This document shows positions 16,406 through 26,072 of a DNA stretch of 64,000 nucleotides, in pieces. The position numbers and the translations under genes were made by a program. The notes beneath the pieces were generated by a model. It ran no database searches. It saw nothing but the letters and a program-made list of their open reading frames with translations, and was not told the DNA's origin. The DNA lies in the NCBI GenBank assembly GCA_022821545.1, contig JAJEDJ010000032.1, positions 54,587 to 118,586 of the forward strand, in the 5' to 3' direction. The number at the start of each line of letters is the position of its first letter. Positions within the stretch are counted from its first letter, which is position 1. This DNA is from Caldilineaceae bacterium (GTDB lineage: Bacteria; Chloroflexota; Anaerolineae; Caldilineales; Caldilineaceae).

Positions 16406-17353
16406 TTGAAAATCGGACTTTTCACAGATAGCCTGACAACTTCCTTCAGCAAGGCGCTTGATTGGGTTGTCGAGCACGGGATCGAAGCTGTGGAAATCGG
16501 AACGGGCAACTTCTCGCCGGCTTTGCATTGCAACCTGGACGAGCTGCTGCAAAGCGAGGAGGCCCGCACAGCCTTTAAGTCCGCCATAGAAAGTCGCGGC
16601 CTGATGCTGAGCGCTCTCAACTGCAATGGCAACCTGCTCGACCCGCACCCCGCGCGCGGCCCAGCATCGCAGGATGTCTTCTTTAAGACAGTTGAACTGG
16701 CCCATAGACTCGGCCTGGATACCGTCGTAACGATGAGTGGTTGCCCTGGCGACCCGAGTGGGACACCCTACCCAAACTGGCCTACCCACCCGCAACAGCC
16801 GGAATACGCCGACCTGGAGCGCTGGCAGTGGGATGAAGTAATCACCCCTTTCTGGGAAAAAGCCGGGCGGTTCGCTGACGATCACGGTGTCAGGATCGCG
16901 ATCGAACTACACCCCGGCCAGTCCGTCTATAACACCCGCACCATGCTGCGCCTGCGTGCGGTCGCCGGGTCGAGCGTGGGCGTCAACCTCGATCCCAGCC
17001 ACTTCTTCTATCAGGGAATGGATCCGCTCATCGTCATCCCCGCGCTGGGAGAGGGGTTCATTTTCCACGTCCACGCCAAGGACACCCGCATCAACCCTTC
17101 TGAAATGGCTCTCAACGGCGGCCTCGATATGCGGCCGATGGACCTGGTTGCCGAACGCTCGTGGGCCTACCGCACGCTGGGTTACGGCCATGGGGAAGCA
17201 TGGTGGCGCGACTTCGTCAGCGCGCTGCGTGTGGCCGGCTACGACGGAGCGCTGAGCATCGAACACGAAGACCCGGTGATGAGCGCATCCGAAGGCATCA
17301 TCAAGAGTGTGCAATTCCTTGAGCCGCTGATACTGAGGACGATGCCGGAATAG
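16406..17353 (+). CDS. Sugar phosphate isomerase/epimerase family protein (xylose-isomerase-like TIM barrel)
   Basis: 315-residue AP-endonuclease-2/xylose-isomerase-like TIM barrel. Metal-binding positions are suggested by IAIELHPGQ (Glu), NLDPSHFFYQG (Asp/His), HVHAKDT (His) and SIEHEDP (Glu) at the ends of successive strands. The start is TTG at 16406, preceded by AGGAGG with 5-base spacing; an ATG inside that window is closed by an immediate stop. Such proteins isomerise or epimerise sugars, inosose or hydroxypyruvate. It interrupts an array of Cache-like lipoprotein copies and has no obvious pathway partner beside it. Confidence 0.85.
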   Translation: MKIGLFTDSLTTSFSKALDWVVEHGIEAVEIGTGNFSPALHCNLDELLQSEEARTAFKSAIESRGLMLSALNCNGNLLDPHPARGPASQDVFFKTVELAHRLGLDTVVTMSGCPGDPSGTPYPNWPTHPQQPEYADLERWQWDEVITPFWEKAGRFADDHGVRIAIELHPGQSVYNTRTMLRLRAVAGSSVGVNLDPSHFFYQGMDPLIVIPALGEGFIFHVHAKDTRINPSEMALNGGLDMRPMDLVAERSWAYRTLGYGHGEAWWRDFVSALRVAGYDGALSIEHEDPVMSASEGIIKSVQFLEPLILRTMPE

Positions 17354-17395
17354 TCTGCCTATCGCAAGAGGATCGCCTGATTGTGGGGTAGAAAG

Positions 17396-17476
17396 TACCC
17401 GTGGGTCGTGCGCCATGACGGGCTGATTTTCAGGTCCGGCTGGTACGAGAAGGGATGAGTCAACTGGCTGGGCATT
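17396..17476 (+). pseudogene. 3' relic of a third Cache-like lipoprotein copy
   Basis: The frame starting at 17396 reads WVVRHDGLIFRSGWYEKG and then a stop at 17456-17458, nearly the same as the last residues of the two lipoproteins at 15320-16301. The bases after the stop (AACTGGCTGGGCATTGGA) also match those after copy 1. Everything upstream of this 3' end is missing. The relic shows loss or displacement of a third copy on the far side of the TIM-barrel gene. Confidence 0.75.
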
Positions 17477-17498
17477 GGAGAGGGAAGCGCTCTTCTCT

Positions 17499-18536
17499 TC
17501 AAGAGGGGGAGTTGACACTTGCGCCGCGCTCGACGAATAACGAGGCCATTTCTTCAGCTGGAAGCGAAGGAGACTCCTCGTGCAGATAACAGGCCGCCAG
17601 GCGATGCGCATCCGTCTGAAACAATGGAGGCGCGCTACCGGCGCATTTCGACATAGCATGAGGACAGCGCGTGAAGAATTTGCAGCCCTCGCTTCCTCCT
17701 GTCGCCGCCGTCGAAGCGGCCAGCGATTCTGTATTCCAGCGGCGGTCCGGGTCGGGTTGAGGCACGGAGCCGATCAACAGCTGTGTGTACGGGTGCTGCG
17801 GCTGCTTCACTACGAGGTCAATATCCCCCGCCTCGGCTACGGAGCCGGAATACATAACAATAATGTTTTCGCTGATCTGATAGGCCGTGGTGAGGTCGTG
17901 GGTGATGTAGACGACGGAGATGCCGAACTCTTCGTTCAGTTGACGCAGGTTTCCCAGAACGGTGGCTCGCAGCGAGGCGTCGATCATGGAGACCGGTTCG
18001 TCGGCCACAATAAGGCGCGGGCGCAACAGCAGCGCGCGCGCCACCATTATGCGTTGTCTTTGCCCGCCGCTCAGCTGGTGGGGGCGCCGTCCCAGGGTAT
18101 TCTCAGGCCGCAACCCCACTGAGTGCAGGGCCTCCTCGATCAGCGTCTGACGCTCCTGTTGCGATTTGGCCAGGCCGAACTTGGCAATCGGAGTCGTCAG
18201 AACATGGTCGACCTTGTAAAAGGGGTTGTAGACCTCGAACGGATCCTGAAAGACAACCTGCACGTCGCGTCGGAACGAATGCCAGTCCGCGGTGGAAAGC
18301 CCTCGCAGATCCTTCCCCTGATAGAGCACTTGCCCTTCGGTTGGCGTCTCCAGCCCCAGGAGGATGCGGGCCAGCGTAGTTTTGCCGCTGCCGCTTTCTC
18401 CGACCACAGCCGTGATGGAGGGCGGCTCGCTGGCGATGGTCAATGAAAAGTCTTCCAGCGCCGTAGTGCGGTTGCGGCTGAACAGGCCGCCGCCGAAGAC
18501 CTTGGTAATGTGTTGAACTTCGAGCAAGGCGCTCAT
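17499..18536 (-). CDS. Peptide-type ABC importer ATPase, DppF family (importer 2)
   Basis: ATPase of the importer whose genes run from 23439 down to 17499. It has Walker [10 protein letters not shown], signature LSGGQRQR and Walker B LIVADEPVSMID. The C-terminal cysteine cluster CKFFTRC/C/C is present. Full family length at 345 residues. It is the last gene of the transcript. The spacing to the DppD gene is 36 bases. Confidence 0.93.
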   Translation of the reverse strand: MSALLEVQHITKVFGGGLFSRNRTTALEDFSLTIASEPPSITAVVGESGSGKTTLARILLGLETPTEGQVLYQGKDLRGLSTADWHSFRRDVQVVFQDPFEVYNPFYKVDHVLTTPIAKFGLAKSQQERQTLIEEALHSVGLRPENTLGRRPHQLSGGQRQRIMVARALLLRPRLIVADEPVSMIDASLRATVLGNLRQLNEEFGISVVYITHDLTTAYQISENIIVMYSGSVAEAGDIDLVVKQPQHPYTQLLIGSVPQPDPDRRWNTESLAASTAATGGSEGCKFFTRCPHAMSKCAGSAPPLFQTDAHRLAACYLHEESPSLPAEEMASLFVERGASVNSPS

Positions 18537-18572
18537 GCGATTCTTGGCTCGTGGTAGATGGCCGGATTCTGG

Positions 18573-19643
18573 TTACGAAACACCGGTTTCTGGCTGCAAA
18601 TCATGAATCAGGTCCAGGCGATGACAAGCTACCCAACGGTCCGGTTGCGCCTCGTCCAGAATCTGCTCCTGTGTTTCGCATTCAGTGGCGGCATGAGGGC
18701 ATCTTGGATGAAAAAGACAGCCCGTTGGCCGCTCAATCAGCGAAGGCGGCAGCCCCGGTATGCCTTCCAGTGTGTCCTTGACTTCCAGAGACGGCAGGCA
18801 TTCGATTAGCAGGCGGGCGTAGGGATGCAGAGGCCGGCTGAAAATATCCCGCACCGGCGATACCTCCACCAGTTTGCCGGCATACATGACCCCCACGCGG
18901 TCTACAAACTGGGCCATGATGCCCATATCATGGCCGACCAGGAGCACGGCCGCTCCGACCTCTTCCTGGACGCGGCGCAAGGTCTCCATTATCTGCATCT
19001 GCACCACAACGTCGAGCGCGCTGGTCGGTTCGTCGGCAATAATCACTTTGGGGCGCATGCTGATGGCCATGGCGATGCAGACCCGCTGCTTCATCCCTCC
19101 GCTCAACTCGTGAGGATACATGTCAGCCACCTGTGGCTCCAGCCCTACCCGTGCCAGCAGATCATGCACAAAGGCTTCCTGCTCCCGGCGGCTCAACTTT
19201 GCCGCATTCGTGCCGTTATCAGTCCCGTTGGACCCGGCGGCGGCGTGATCCTTCATGCCGTCAAGCAGTTGACGCCGGATCCGGGTCACCGGATTCAGGG
19301 AGTTCATAGAGCCTTGCGCCACCAGAGCGATCCCTGCCAGGCGCAACTTCCGCATCTCGTCGCCGGAGAGCGCCAACACATCCTGTCCGTCCAGCCAGAC
19401 CTGACCGGATTCAATCTGTCCGGGCGGCTTGATCATGCGCAGTAGAGCCATTGCCAGCGTCGTCTTGCCCGAGCCGGACTCCCCGACCAGGCCGAAGCGC
19501 TCTCCCGCCTCCAGGCTGAAGCTCACGGAGTCCACCGCTTGCACTACGCCGCTGGGCGTATCGTAATGGACCCGCAGATTGCGGACTTGCAGCGCAGCTG
19601 ATTGCGCATGCGCTTCGCCATTTGAACGAGGTCGCGGCGTCAT
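18573..19643 (-). CDS. Peptide-type ABC importer ATPase, DppD family (importer 2)
   Basis: 356 residues with Walker [10 protein letters not shown], a long linker, signature LSGGMKQR, Walker [13 protein letters not shown] and a C-terminal CLFHPRCPH cysteine region. The segment between Walker A and the signature contains a polar insert ([13 protein letters not shown]) not common in the family. Its ATG overlaps the permease stop by 4 bases, so it is translationally coupled to DppC. Confidence 0.93.
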   Translation of the reverse strand: MTPRPRSNGEAHAQSAALQVRNLRVHYDTPSGVVQAVDSVSFSLEAGERFGLVGESGSGKTTLAMALLRMIKPPGQIESGQVWLDGQDVLALSGDEMRKLRLAGIALVAQGSMNSLNPVTRIRRQLLDGMKDHAAAGSNGTDNGTNAAKLSRREQEAFVHDLLARVGLEPQVADMYPHELSGGMKQRVCIAMAISMRPKVIIADEPTSALDVVVQMQIMETLRRVQEEVGAAVLLVGHDMGIMAQFVDRVGVMYAGKLVEVSPVRDIFSRPLHPYARLLIECLPSLEVKDTLEGIPGLPPSLIERPTGCLFHPRCPHAATECETQEQILDEAQPDRWVACHRLDLIHDLQPETGVS

Positions 19644-20539
19644 AGGCTTCTCCTCAACCTGGGATTCGCCAACTCATCCATGCCGACGGATGTCAGGTAA
19701 AGGGCGATAAAGATCAGGACAATAATCACCACGGGGGCTACCCACCACCACCAGTATCCTCCGAGCACACCGGCATGGAGAATAACCCAGTAGATCGTCA
19801 TGCCCAGGGTCGGGTGCGAGGTGGGCCCCAGCCCCAGGGCTTCCATTCCGATTGTGGCCAGGATGGCCGAAGCGGTCGTGTTGACGAGGTTGGCGACGAT
19901 AAAGGGAATGAGGTTGGGCATGAGTTCGCGGACGATAATCTCCCGCCCGCGCATGCCGGACATGCGGGCTACGTCGACGTAGGCGCGCTCCTTCAGCGAG
20001 AGAACCTGCGAGCGAATCGTGCGCGTGGGCCACAGCCAGGCCGTGGCGGCTACGATTAGGGACATCTCCGTCGGGTTGACGCCTCTGAGAGCAATTGCGA
20101 TCAGGATCAGAATCAGGATACTGGGAATGGTCAGCCCTACGTCCACAACCAGGCGGATGACAGCGTCGATGATGCCGCCGTAATAGGCGCCGGCGAAAGC
20201 CAGCAGGCTGGCGAAGCCCACGCCCAGCACGCCGGCAAGCAGGCCAACCCGCAACGTGAGCGGCGTGCCCACGATCATGACCGCCAGCAGATCCCGGCCC
20301 ACCTTGTCCGTACCAAATGGGTATTCGGCAGAGGGTGACTGGTATGGCGGTGCAGAAAGGGGCGAGGCGTCTTCGATGTTGACAAGCAGCCGGCCGACAA
20401 CGGAAAAGAGCAGAAGACCCAGAATCAGAATCAGCCCAATAGCGAGGGTCGGATTGCGGCGCAGGTAGCCCAGCGCCTCCAGGAACGGCGAGCCGTTGTT
20501 CAGGCGCGCTGCCCCATTGCCATTTGATCGCATAGTCAT
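19640..20539 (-). CDS. Peptide-type ABC importer permease, DppC family (importer 2)
   Basis: 299-residue membrane permease with about six hydrophobic segments. The family motif [12 protein letters not shown] follows the first periplasmic loop, and the EAA loop is seen as [23 protein letters not shown]. It starts directly after the DppB stop and overlaps the DppD start. It pairs with the DppB-type permease upstream to form the channel. Confidence 0.93.
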   Translation of the reverse strand: MTMRSNGNGAARLNNGSPFLEALGYLRRNPTLAIGLILILGLLLFSVVGRLLVNIEDASPLSAPPYQSPSAEYPFGTDKVGRDLLAVMIVGTPLTLRVGLLAGVLGVGFASLLAFAGAYYGGIIDAVIRLVVDVGLTIPSILILILIAIALRGVNPTEMSLIVAATAWLWPTRTIRSQVLSLKERAYVDVARMSGMRGREIIVRELMPNLIPFIVANLVNTTASAILATIGMEALGLGPTSHPTLGMTIYWVILHAGVLGGYWWWWVAPVVIIVLIFIALYLTSVGMDELANPRLRRSL

Positions 20540-21550
20540 TCAGGCCTGCCGTCTGATGCGAGGATCCAGCATCGGCAAAGTCAGGTCCAGGATCAAAGTT
20601 GTGGTGGCCAGCGTGAGGATGATCGTCAATACGATCCCCTGGATGACGGGATAGTCTACGCCTTTGATCGAGTTGAAGAGTACGGTGCCGATGCCGGGGA
20701 AGCCAAACACCACCTCGACCAGAAGCGCGCCGGAAAAGACATAGCCCATGGCCAGAGCCAGCGAGGTGATCTGGGGCAGTATCGCGTTTCGTAGCCCGTA
20801 GTCGAAGAAGAGACGGCTGCTCTTGATGCCTTTGGCTTCGGCCAGGGTCATGTAATCTTCGCCCTCAACCGTGACCATCATGCCGCGCATGGCGATGGCC
20901 CAGAAGCCCAGGCTCGACAGAAGAATGGATAACGCGGGCAGGAGGGAATGTTCGAGGGCTTCGAGAAGGAAGCGCCAACTCAAGTTGGGGATGGTGCCGA
21001 TGCGATAGCCGCCGTGCCCGGGAAACCAACGCAGCTCAAAGGCAAACACGAAGAGTAAGATAAGCCCCAATAGATAGTAGGGAATGGCCGCCATGGTCAT
21101 GATCGGCGGGGCCAGGGAGCGGAGCCAGAGAGGCGCACGCGTCCAGGCGACGAGCGCGCCAAAGAACGTTCCGAATACAAAAGAAAGAAGCGTAGTCATC
21201 GTAAGGAGACCGATTGTCCAGAGCAGCGCCTCGCGCAGAATCTCCTCGACCGTTTTGGGGTAGAATGCGATCGAATGGCCCAGGTCGAAGCGGGCCATGT
21301 CGCCCAGGTAGGTGAGGTACTGCTGCCAGAGGGGCCTGTCCAGGCCAAACTTGGCATTGTAGACCTCGACCATCTCCTCGATGCCCTTTCCCCAGGCGCT
21401 GCCCGATTGCACCTGCTTGATCATTCGTTCGCGGATCGGATCCTGACCGGACAGCCGCGGCAGGAAAAAATTTACCGTCGCGGCCGTCAACACGATCAGG
21501 AAGAAAAAGGCGATTCGTTTGAGAAGATAGCCGGCGGCCCACATTGGCAA
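20540..21550 (-). CDS. Peptide-type ABC importer permease, DppB family (importer 2)
   Basis: 336-residue membrane permease. The first transmembrane segment (IAFFFLIVLTAATVNFFLPR) is followed by a long extracytoplasmic loop, then five more segments. The EAA loop is YMTLAEAKGIKSSRLFFDYGLRN and the late motif is VEVVFGFPGIG. The start is only tens of bases from the binding-protein stop. The intervening 21553-21612 bases contain a degenerate TAGTGG/CTGGTGG-rich stretch like the intergenic repeats elsewhere. Confidence 0.93.
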   Translation of the reverse strand: MPMWAAGYLLKRIAFFFLIVLTAATVNFFLPRLSGQDPIRERMIKQVQSGSAWGKGIEEMVEVYNAKFGLDRPLWQQYLTYLGDMARFDLGHSIAFYPKTVEEILREALLWTIGLLTMTTLLSFVFGTFFGALVAWTRAPLWLRSLAPPIMTMAAIPYYLLGLILLFVFAFELRWFPGHGGYRIGTIPNLSWRFLLEALEHSLLPALSILLSSLGFWAIAMRGMMVTVEGEDYMTLAEAKGIKSSRLFFDYGLRNAILPQITSLALAMGYVFSGALLVEVVFGFPGIGTVLFNSIKGVDYPVIQGIVLTIILTLATTTLILDLTLPMLDPRIRRQA

Positions 21551-21621
21551 GCCCCAATGGCTGGTGGATGATGACAGACGGCTAGTGAAAGGTAGCTGAC
21601 AACCCCACTAGCCGCTTTGCG

Positions 21622-23439
21622 CTACTGTGCCGATTCAAGATGAAGCAGGACCAGGTGGAAACCGAGCAACTGGGGCGCTTCGTTAACATACTCGCCATCC
21701 TTACTGTCAACGGTCGGCCAGTTCTCCCAGTAGGTCTGATTCATCGCCATGTTGTGTTTCCAGTTGAACAGCATTACCGAAGGCAACTCGGGCAGCCAGA
21801 TCTCCATCGCCTGGCGGAAGAGCGTCTTCATGGTCTCGGTATCATCTGGATGTACCTGCGACATCGCCAGCACGATCTCGTCGAAGTCTGTGTTGCACCA
21901 GAGCGACTGGTTTGAGGCCCAGTTGGAGGCCGGGCCGCCTTCTTTGCCGCAGGTGTACAGGTTCAACGCCTCGTAAGGTTCCTTCAGGCTGCCGGTGTGG
22001 CCGGCAGGGAAGGCCGTGTGCGTCTTGGAAACGAAGCGGTCCCAGGCGTCCGGCGGCGTTGTCAATTCGGCATCGATCCCGCCGCGTTTTAGCTGCTCGA
22101 CCAGAACCTCACCGGGCGCGTTCCAGGCAAACCAGGACTCAAGCGGCACCTTGATGGTGTCGCCATTGGCGTCCGCCCACATGCCGTCGCCATTCTTGCT
22201 ATAGCCGGCCGCCTCGAGATGGGCGGCAGCTTTTTCGAGGTTGTACTCGTTGGTATCGTACTGTTCGAGCAGGTCGGAAATCGACTCTGTGTACTGTTCC
22301 AGGCCGGGATACGGCGGGTAGGGCATTGGGTTGGGGCTGGTCAGGCCCTCGTAGGCGACGTCCGCAATCTGCTGCCGGTCGATCAGATAGGATATCCCCC
22401 AGCGCACGTCAGCGTTGTCAAAGGGGGGCTTTTCGTTGTTCAGCCACAGCGCTTGTGCCCACCAGTCTACATAGCCGTAGGGGGCCTGGCGACCGTAGTG
22501 AGCTGTGACCTTCTCATTCCGTTCCACCGCCAGCCGAATCGAAGCGCCCTGCAACTCGGTTATGTCGATCTGGTTGCTGGTAACAAGCTCGATGAGGCGT
22601 GACTGGTCCGTGCCGCCGACGACAAACATAACGCGTTCCATGTTTAGTGCATCGGTCAAGCCGGACTCAACCGCCCACCAGTCGTCGCGGCGGTCGAACA
22701 TCTTCTGTTGCGGCGAAGAATAGACCACCTTAAGGGGGCCGGTTGTGACGGGCCAGCCCTTCTCGATGTCGTAATGCGTGAAGGTGGCCCAGTCCTGGCC
22801 TTCGAAGATATGCTTGGGCATGATCGGGAAGGCGCCCGAGTCCCACTTCCAGACGAAGAAACGGTCGTGGTAGCGGGGGAAGGAGAAGTTCAGGGTGATG
22901 AGGGCGGTGTGGTCGTCCACCACGACAGCCTCTTTGGTGTACTGCTGAACTTCGTTGCCGAATCGCACCTCACCGCCGATTTCAATCAGGTGGTTGATTG
23001 TATAGACCACGTCATGGGCAGTGAAGGGCGTGCCGTCGCTCCACATTACCTCCGGTCGCAAGGAGATGGTCAACTCGGTGAAATCCTCATTGTAGTCAAA
23101 GCTCTTGGCCTGCCACATGACCGTCTCGTCTCTGAAAGCGTTCCAGTAAGCCATGCCTTCATAGATGACGTTGAGGCCGCGCTGGTAGTCGCCGCCGATG
23201 GCAAAAGGCGTGTAGATCTCCGACTCTTCAAACTCATCGCTGCCCCACCAGCCGACGATCAACGTCCCCTCTCTGGGAACATCCTTGACGCCTCCATCAC
23301 TGGGTGTGTCTGCGGCCGGTTCGGACATCTCTTCCGAGGCAGGCGCGGCTTCCTGAGCACAGGCGACCGCCAGTAGAGCCACCAAAGCCAATAGCACAAC
23401 GATCCTCAAATGCTCACGGAACTTCCTGCGCTTTTCCAT
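21622..23439 (-). CDS. Family-5 extracellular solute-binding lipoprotein (importer 2)
   Basis: 605-residue binding protein of the peptide/oligosaccharide/nickel class. The signal peptide ends in LLAVAC (Cys27), followed by an acidic, Ala-rich linker (AAPASEEMSEPAADTPSDGG) that tethers the domain. Family landmarks include LRPEVMWSDGTPFTAHDV and a late helix-rich lobe. It is the first gene of the importer operon and would be made in excess. The ligand cannot be deduced from sequence; family members bind peptides, opines, oligosaccharides or metal chelates. Confidence 0.93.
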   Translation of the reverse strand: MEKRRKFREHLRIVVLLALVALLAVACAQEAAPASEEMSEPAADTPSDGGVKDVPREGTLIVGWWGSDEFEESEIYTPFAIGGDYQRGLNVIYEGMAYWNAFRDETVMWQAKSFDYNEDFTELTISLRPEVMWSDGTPFTAHDVVYTINHLIEIGGEVRFGNEVQQYTKEAVVVDDHTALITLNFSFPRYHDRFFVWKWDSGAFPIMPKHIFEGQDWATFTHYDIEKGWPVTTGPLKVVYSSPQQKMFDRRDDWWAVESGLTDALNMERVMFVVGGTDQSRLIELVTSNQIDITELQGASIRLAVERNEKVTAHYGRQAPYGYVDWWAQALWLNNEKPPFDNADVRWGISYLIDRQQIADVAYEGLTSPNPMPYPPYPGLEQYTESISDLLEQYDTNEYNLEKAAAHLEAAGYSKNGDGMWADANGDTIKVPLESWFAWNAPGEVLVEQLKRGGIDAELTTPPDAWDRFVSKTHTAFPAGHTGSLKEPYEALNLYTCGKEGGPASNWASNQSLWCNTDFDEIVLAMSQVHPDDTETMKTLFRQAMEIWLPELPSVMLFNWKHNMAMNQTYWENWPTVDSKDGEYVNEAPQLLGFHLVLLHLESAQ

Positions 23440-23516
23440 TTCCTGTTCCTCCCTTTGGCCTGAAAGAATGTGTTCGATTGCGCCCCTGCATAAAAGAGGC
23501 GCGGAATGGATAGTCG

Positions 23517-23939
23517 CTAATTGTCCTCCCTCTCAATCACGTACTGCCACCCACCGGCGACCCATATTGCGCGCTGCCGTTGCAGTCCTTTCAGCAGGAC
23601 ATGGCGTGACTCCGCGCTGTCAACCAGGTCGCTTTTCTCAAAATACTGCGCCAGTTGGTCCAACCGGTGCAAGCAGTCCTTATGCCCGCGTCGGCCAGCC
23701 CGTTCAATTTCAGCTTCAGATCCAACGGTCCGGCGAAGTTTTTCGATCTGCTGGCGATAGGGCGCTGCCCAGGCATCGGGGACACGCTCGTCGTTGACAA
23801 TGGCCTCTGCGGCGCGGACGTTGGCTTCAACCCCCTGGCTGAAACGAACTGTCAGCCTGCGCACCAACGTGATCATCAGGTACACAAACAGACCTACACC
23901 CGCAACCCACAGCGCTGTCCAGAAGAGAAGCGTATCCAT
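23517..23939 (-). CDS. Hypothetical membrane-anchored protein, 140 residues
   Basis: I do not recognise this protein. The N-terminus has one hydrophobic segment (LFWTALWVAGVGLFVYLMITL), then a basic stretch, then a charged soluble domain with many Arg and Glu residues and likely helices. The topology suggests a single-pass protein with a cytoplasmic helical domain. It lies between importer 3 (upstream) and importer 2 (downstream) in the same direction, without clear coupling to either. Confidence 0.55.
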   Translation of the reverse strand: MDTLLFWTALWVAGVGLFVYLMITLVRRLTVRFSQGVEANVRAAEAIVNDERVPDAWAAPYRQQIEKLRRTVGSEAEIERAGRRGHKDCLHRLDQLAQYFEKSDLVDSAESRHVLLKGLQRQRAIWVAGGWQYVIEREDN

Positions 23940-24037
23940 ACGTTTACTCCACCACCCGGATCAGAGCCACAGCCGCTCTCCCGTCTTGCGGGCGCCAGTC
24001 TCGTCAATTGCGTAGAAACCGGAACCGGCAGAAGGAT

Positions 24038-25069
24038 TCACCACTGGCTATCCTCTTCAAAATCACTCACACCGTGCAGCGTCAACTCCTCGGCGAAATG
24101 GCAGGCGGCGTAATGGTCCGGGGCGACTTCCAGGAGTGGCGGTATGTCCTCTTGACAGATCTGCTGGGCGTATTTGCAGCGGGGGTGAAAGTAACAGCCG
24201 GAAGGCGGGTTGGCCGGGCTGGGCACTTCGCCCTCCAACGTGATTTCGTCCAGTAAGGAGTCAGGATCAGGGCTCGGTATTGCGGACAGAAGCGCTTCCG
24301 TATAGGGATGCTTGGGATTCAGGAAGAGCTCTTCGGTCTCCGCTTGCTCCACGATTTTGCCGACATACATGACGGCTACCTGATCGGAAATATGCTGGAT
24401 GACGCTGAGATCGTGGGCGATGAACAGATAGGTGAGGCTGAATTCCGCCTGCAGATCCTGCAGCAAGTTCAGAATCTGGGCCTGGACCGAAACATCCAGT
24501 GCCGAAACCGGCTCGTCACAGACGATCAGGCTGGGATGCAGGCTCAAGGCGCGGGCAATGCCGATGCGCTGGCGCTGACCGCCGCTGAAAGCATGCGGAT
24601 AGCGTTTGAGATATTTGACGTCCAGCCCGACCAGATCGACCAGTTGACGCACCCGCTGCTCCAGCTCCTCGCCCTTTGCGATCTTGTTTACCCGCAGCGG
24701 CTCGCCGACAATGTCGAGAATGGTTTTGCGCGGATCGAGACTGGCATAGGGATCCTGAAAGACCATCTGCATATGCCGCCGCGTGGCGCGCAGCTCCTTG
24801 GCATCCAGTTCGGTGATATCGGCTTCGCGGCCATCGATGCGCAGCAGCACCTGCCCTGTTGTCGGTTCAATCGCGCGGATTACGCAGCGGCCCAGGGTCG
24901 TCTTGCCGCACCCTGACTCACCGACCAGCCCCAGGGTCTTCCCGGCGGGAATGCTCAGGCTCACGTCATCGACGGCGCGGACCTGCCCGATTACCCGACG
25001 CAACAGGCCCTTCTCGATGGGGAAATACTTTTTGAGGTTATGTACCTCAAGTAAGTTGCTCGTTTCCAT
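24038..25069 (-). CDS. Peptide-type ABC importer ATPase, DppF family (importer 3)
   Basis: 343-residue ATPase with the classical DppF start (LEVHNLKKYFPIEKGLLRR), Walker A GESGCGKTT, signature FSGGQRQR, Walker B LIVCDEPVSALD and the C-terminal cysteine region CYFHPRCKYAQQIC. It starts five bases after the DppD gene. It ends the importer 3 transcript unless the small membrane protein is included. Confidence 0.93.
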   Translation of the reverse strand: METSNLLEVHNLKKYFPIEKGLLRRVIGQVRAVDDVSLSIPAGKTLGLVGESGCGKTTLGRCVIRAIEPTTGQVLLRIDGREADITELDAKELRATRRHMQMVFQDPYASLDPRKTILDIVGEPLRVNKIAKGEELEQRVRQLVDLVGLDVKYLKRYPHAFSGGQRQRIGIARALSLHPSLIVCDEPVSALDVSVQAQILNLLQDLQAEFSLTYLFIAHDLSVIQHISDQVAVMYVGKIVEQAETEELFLNPKHPYTEALLSAIPSPDPDSLLDEITLEGEVPSPANPPSGCYFHPRCKYAQQICQEDIPPLLEVAPDHYAACHFAEELTLHGVSDFEEDSQW

Positions 25070-25074
25070 AGCTG

Positions 25075-26067
25075 TTATTCGTAGAGGATACAGCGCACCG
25101 AATGCCCCTGATCGATTTCCAGAAAATCCGGCACGCCTTCATCGCAGCGGCCGGGGATGAACTGCGTGCAACGGTCGGCAAACGGGCAGATATCCGGCGG
25201 GTCGAGGGGGACGGGAACGATGCCCTCGATCGTTTCCAGGCGGACCCGCGCCCTGCGTCCCGTCCTGGGAATCGAGCGCAACAGGGCTTGGGTATACGGA
25301 TGCTTGGGCGTGCGGAAAATCTGTCTGACACTGCCGTATTCCACCACCCGCCCCAGATACATCACGGCAACTTCATCGGCCATATTCGCAATCACACCCA
25401 GATCATGGGTGATGAACATGATCGACATGCCCATCTCGGCCTGAAGCGTCTTCATCAGACGCAGGATCTGGGCCTGAATGGTCACGTCCAGCGCTGTCGT
25501 CGGTTCATCGGCGATGAGTAGCATCGGCTTGAGCGCCAGGGCCATGGCAATCATCGCCCGTTGACGCATGCCGCCCGACAGCTGATGGGGATAGGCGTCT
25601 ACACGTTCCTCAGGGATCGGAATGCCAACCAGCTGCAACAGTTCAACCGCCTGGGCACGCGCATCGGCTTTGGGCACATCGTCATGGACCAATATGGCCT
25701 CCATGATCTGCTCACCAACCGAATGCACGGGCGAAAAAGCGGTCATCGGCTCCTGAAAAATCATCGAGATGTCGCGACCCCGGATGTCGCGAATCTCCCG
25801 TCCCGACGGGGCCAGCGCAGCCAGGTCGATCACCTCGCCGTTCTTGTGCAGCAGAATCTCCCCCGTCATCTGTGCAAACTCAGGCACAATGCGCAGGATC
25901 GACTGCGCGGTAACGCTCTTGCCGCAGCCCGATTCACCTACAACACCCAGTGTACGGTTCCTGTGAATCGTGAGCGATACACCGTTCACCGCTTTCAGCA
26001 AGCCCTCTTCCAGGGGAAAGTGGGTGTGCAGATCTCTGAGTTCCAGAACCGTCTCTTGCTGTGCCAT
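25075..26067 (-). CDS. Peptide-type ABC importer ATPase, DppD family (importer 3)
   Basis: 330-residue ATPase. Walker A GESGCGKSV, signature LSGGMRQR, Walker B LLIADEPTTALD, switch His in ITHDLG and the terminal cysteines (CPFADRCTQFIPGRC) are all present. Gaps of five bases on both sides mark a compact operon. Confidence 0.93.
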   Translation of the reverse strand: MAQQETVLELRDLHTHFPLEEGLLKAVNGVSLTIHRNRTLGVVGESGCGKSVTAQSILRIVPEFAQMTGEILLHKNGEVIDLAALAPSGREIRDIRGRDISMIFQEPMTAFSPVHSVGEQIMEAILVHDDVPKADARAQAVELLQLVGIPIPEERVDAYPHQLSGGMRQRAMIAMALALKPMLLIADEPTTALDVTIQAQILRLMKTLQAEMGMSIMFITHDLGVIANMADEVAVMYLGRVVEYGSVRQIFRTPKHPYTQALLRSIPRTGRRARVRLETIEGIVPVPLDPPDICPFADRCTQFIPGRCDEGVPDFLEIDQGHSVRCILYE

Positions 26068-26072
26068 TGCCG

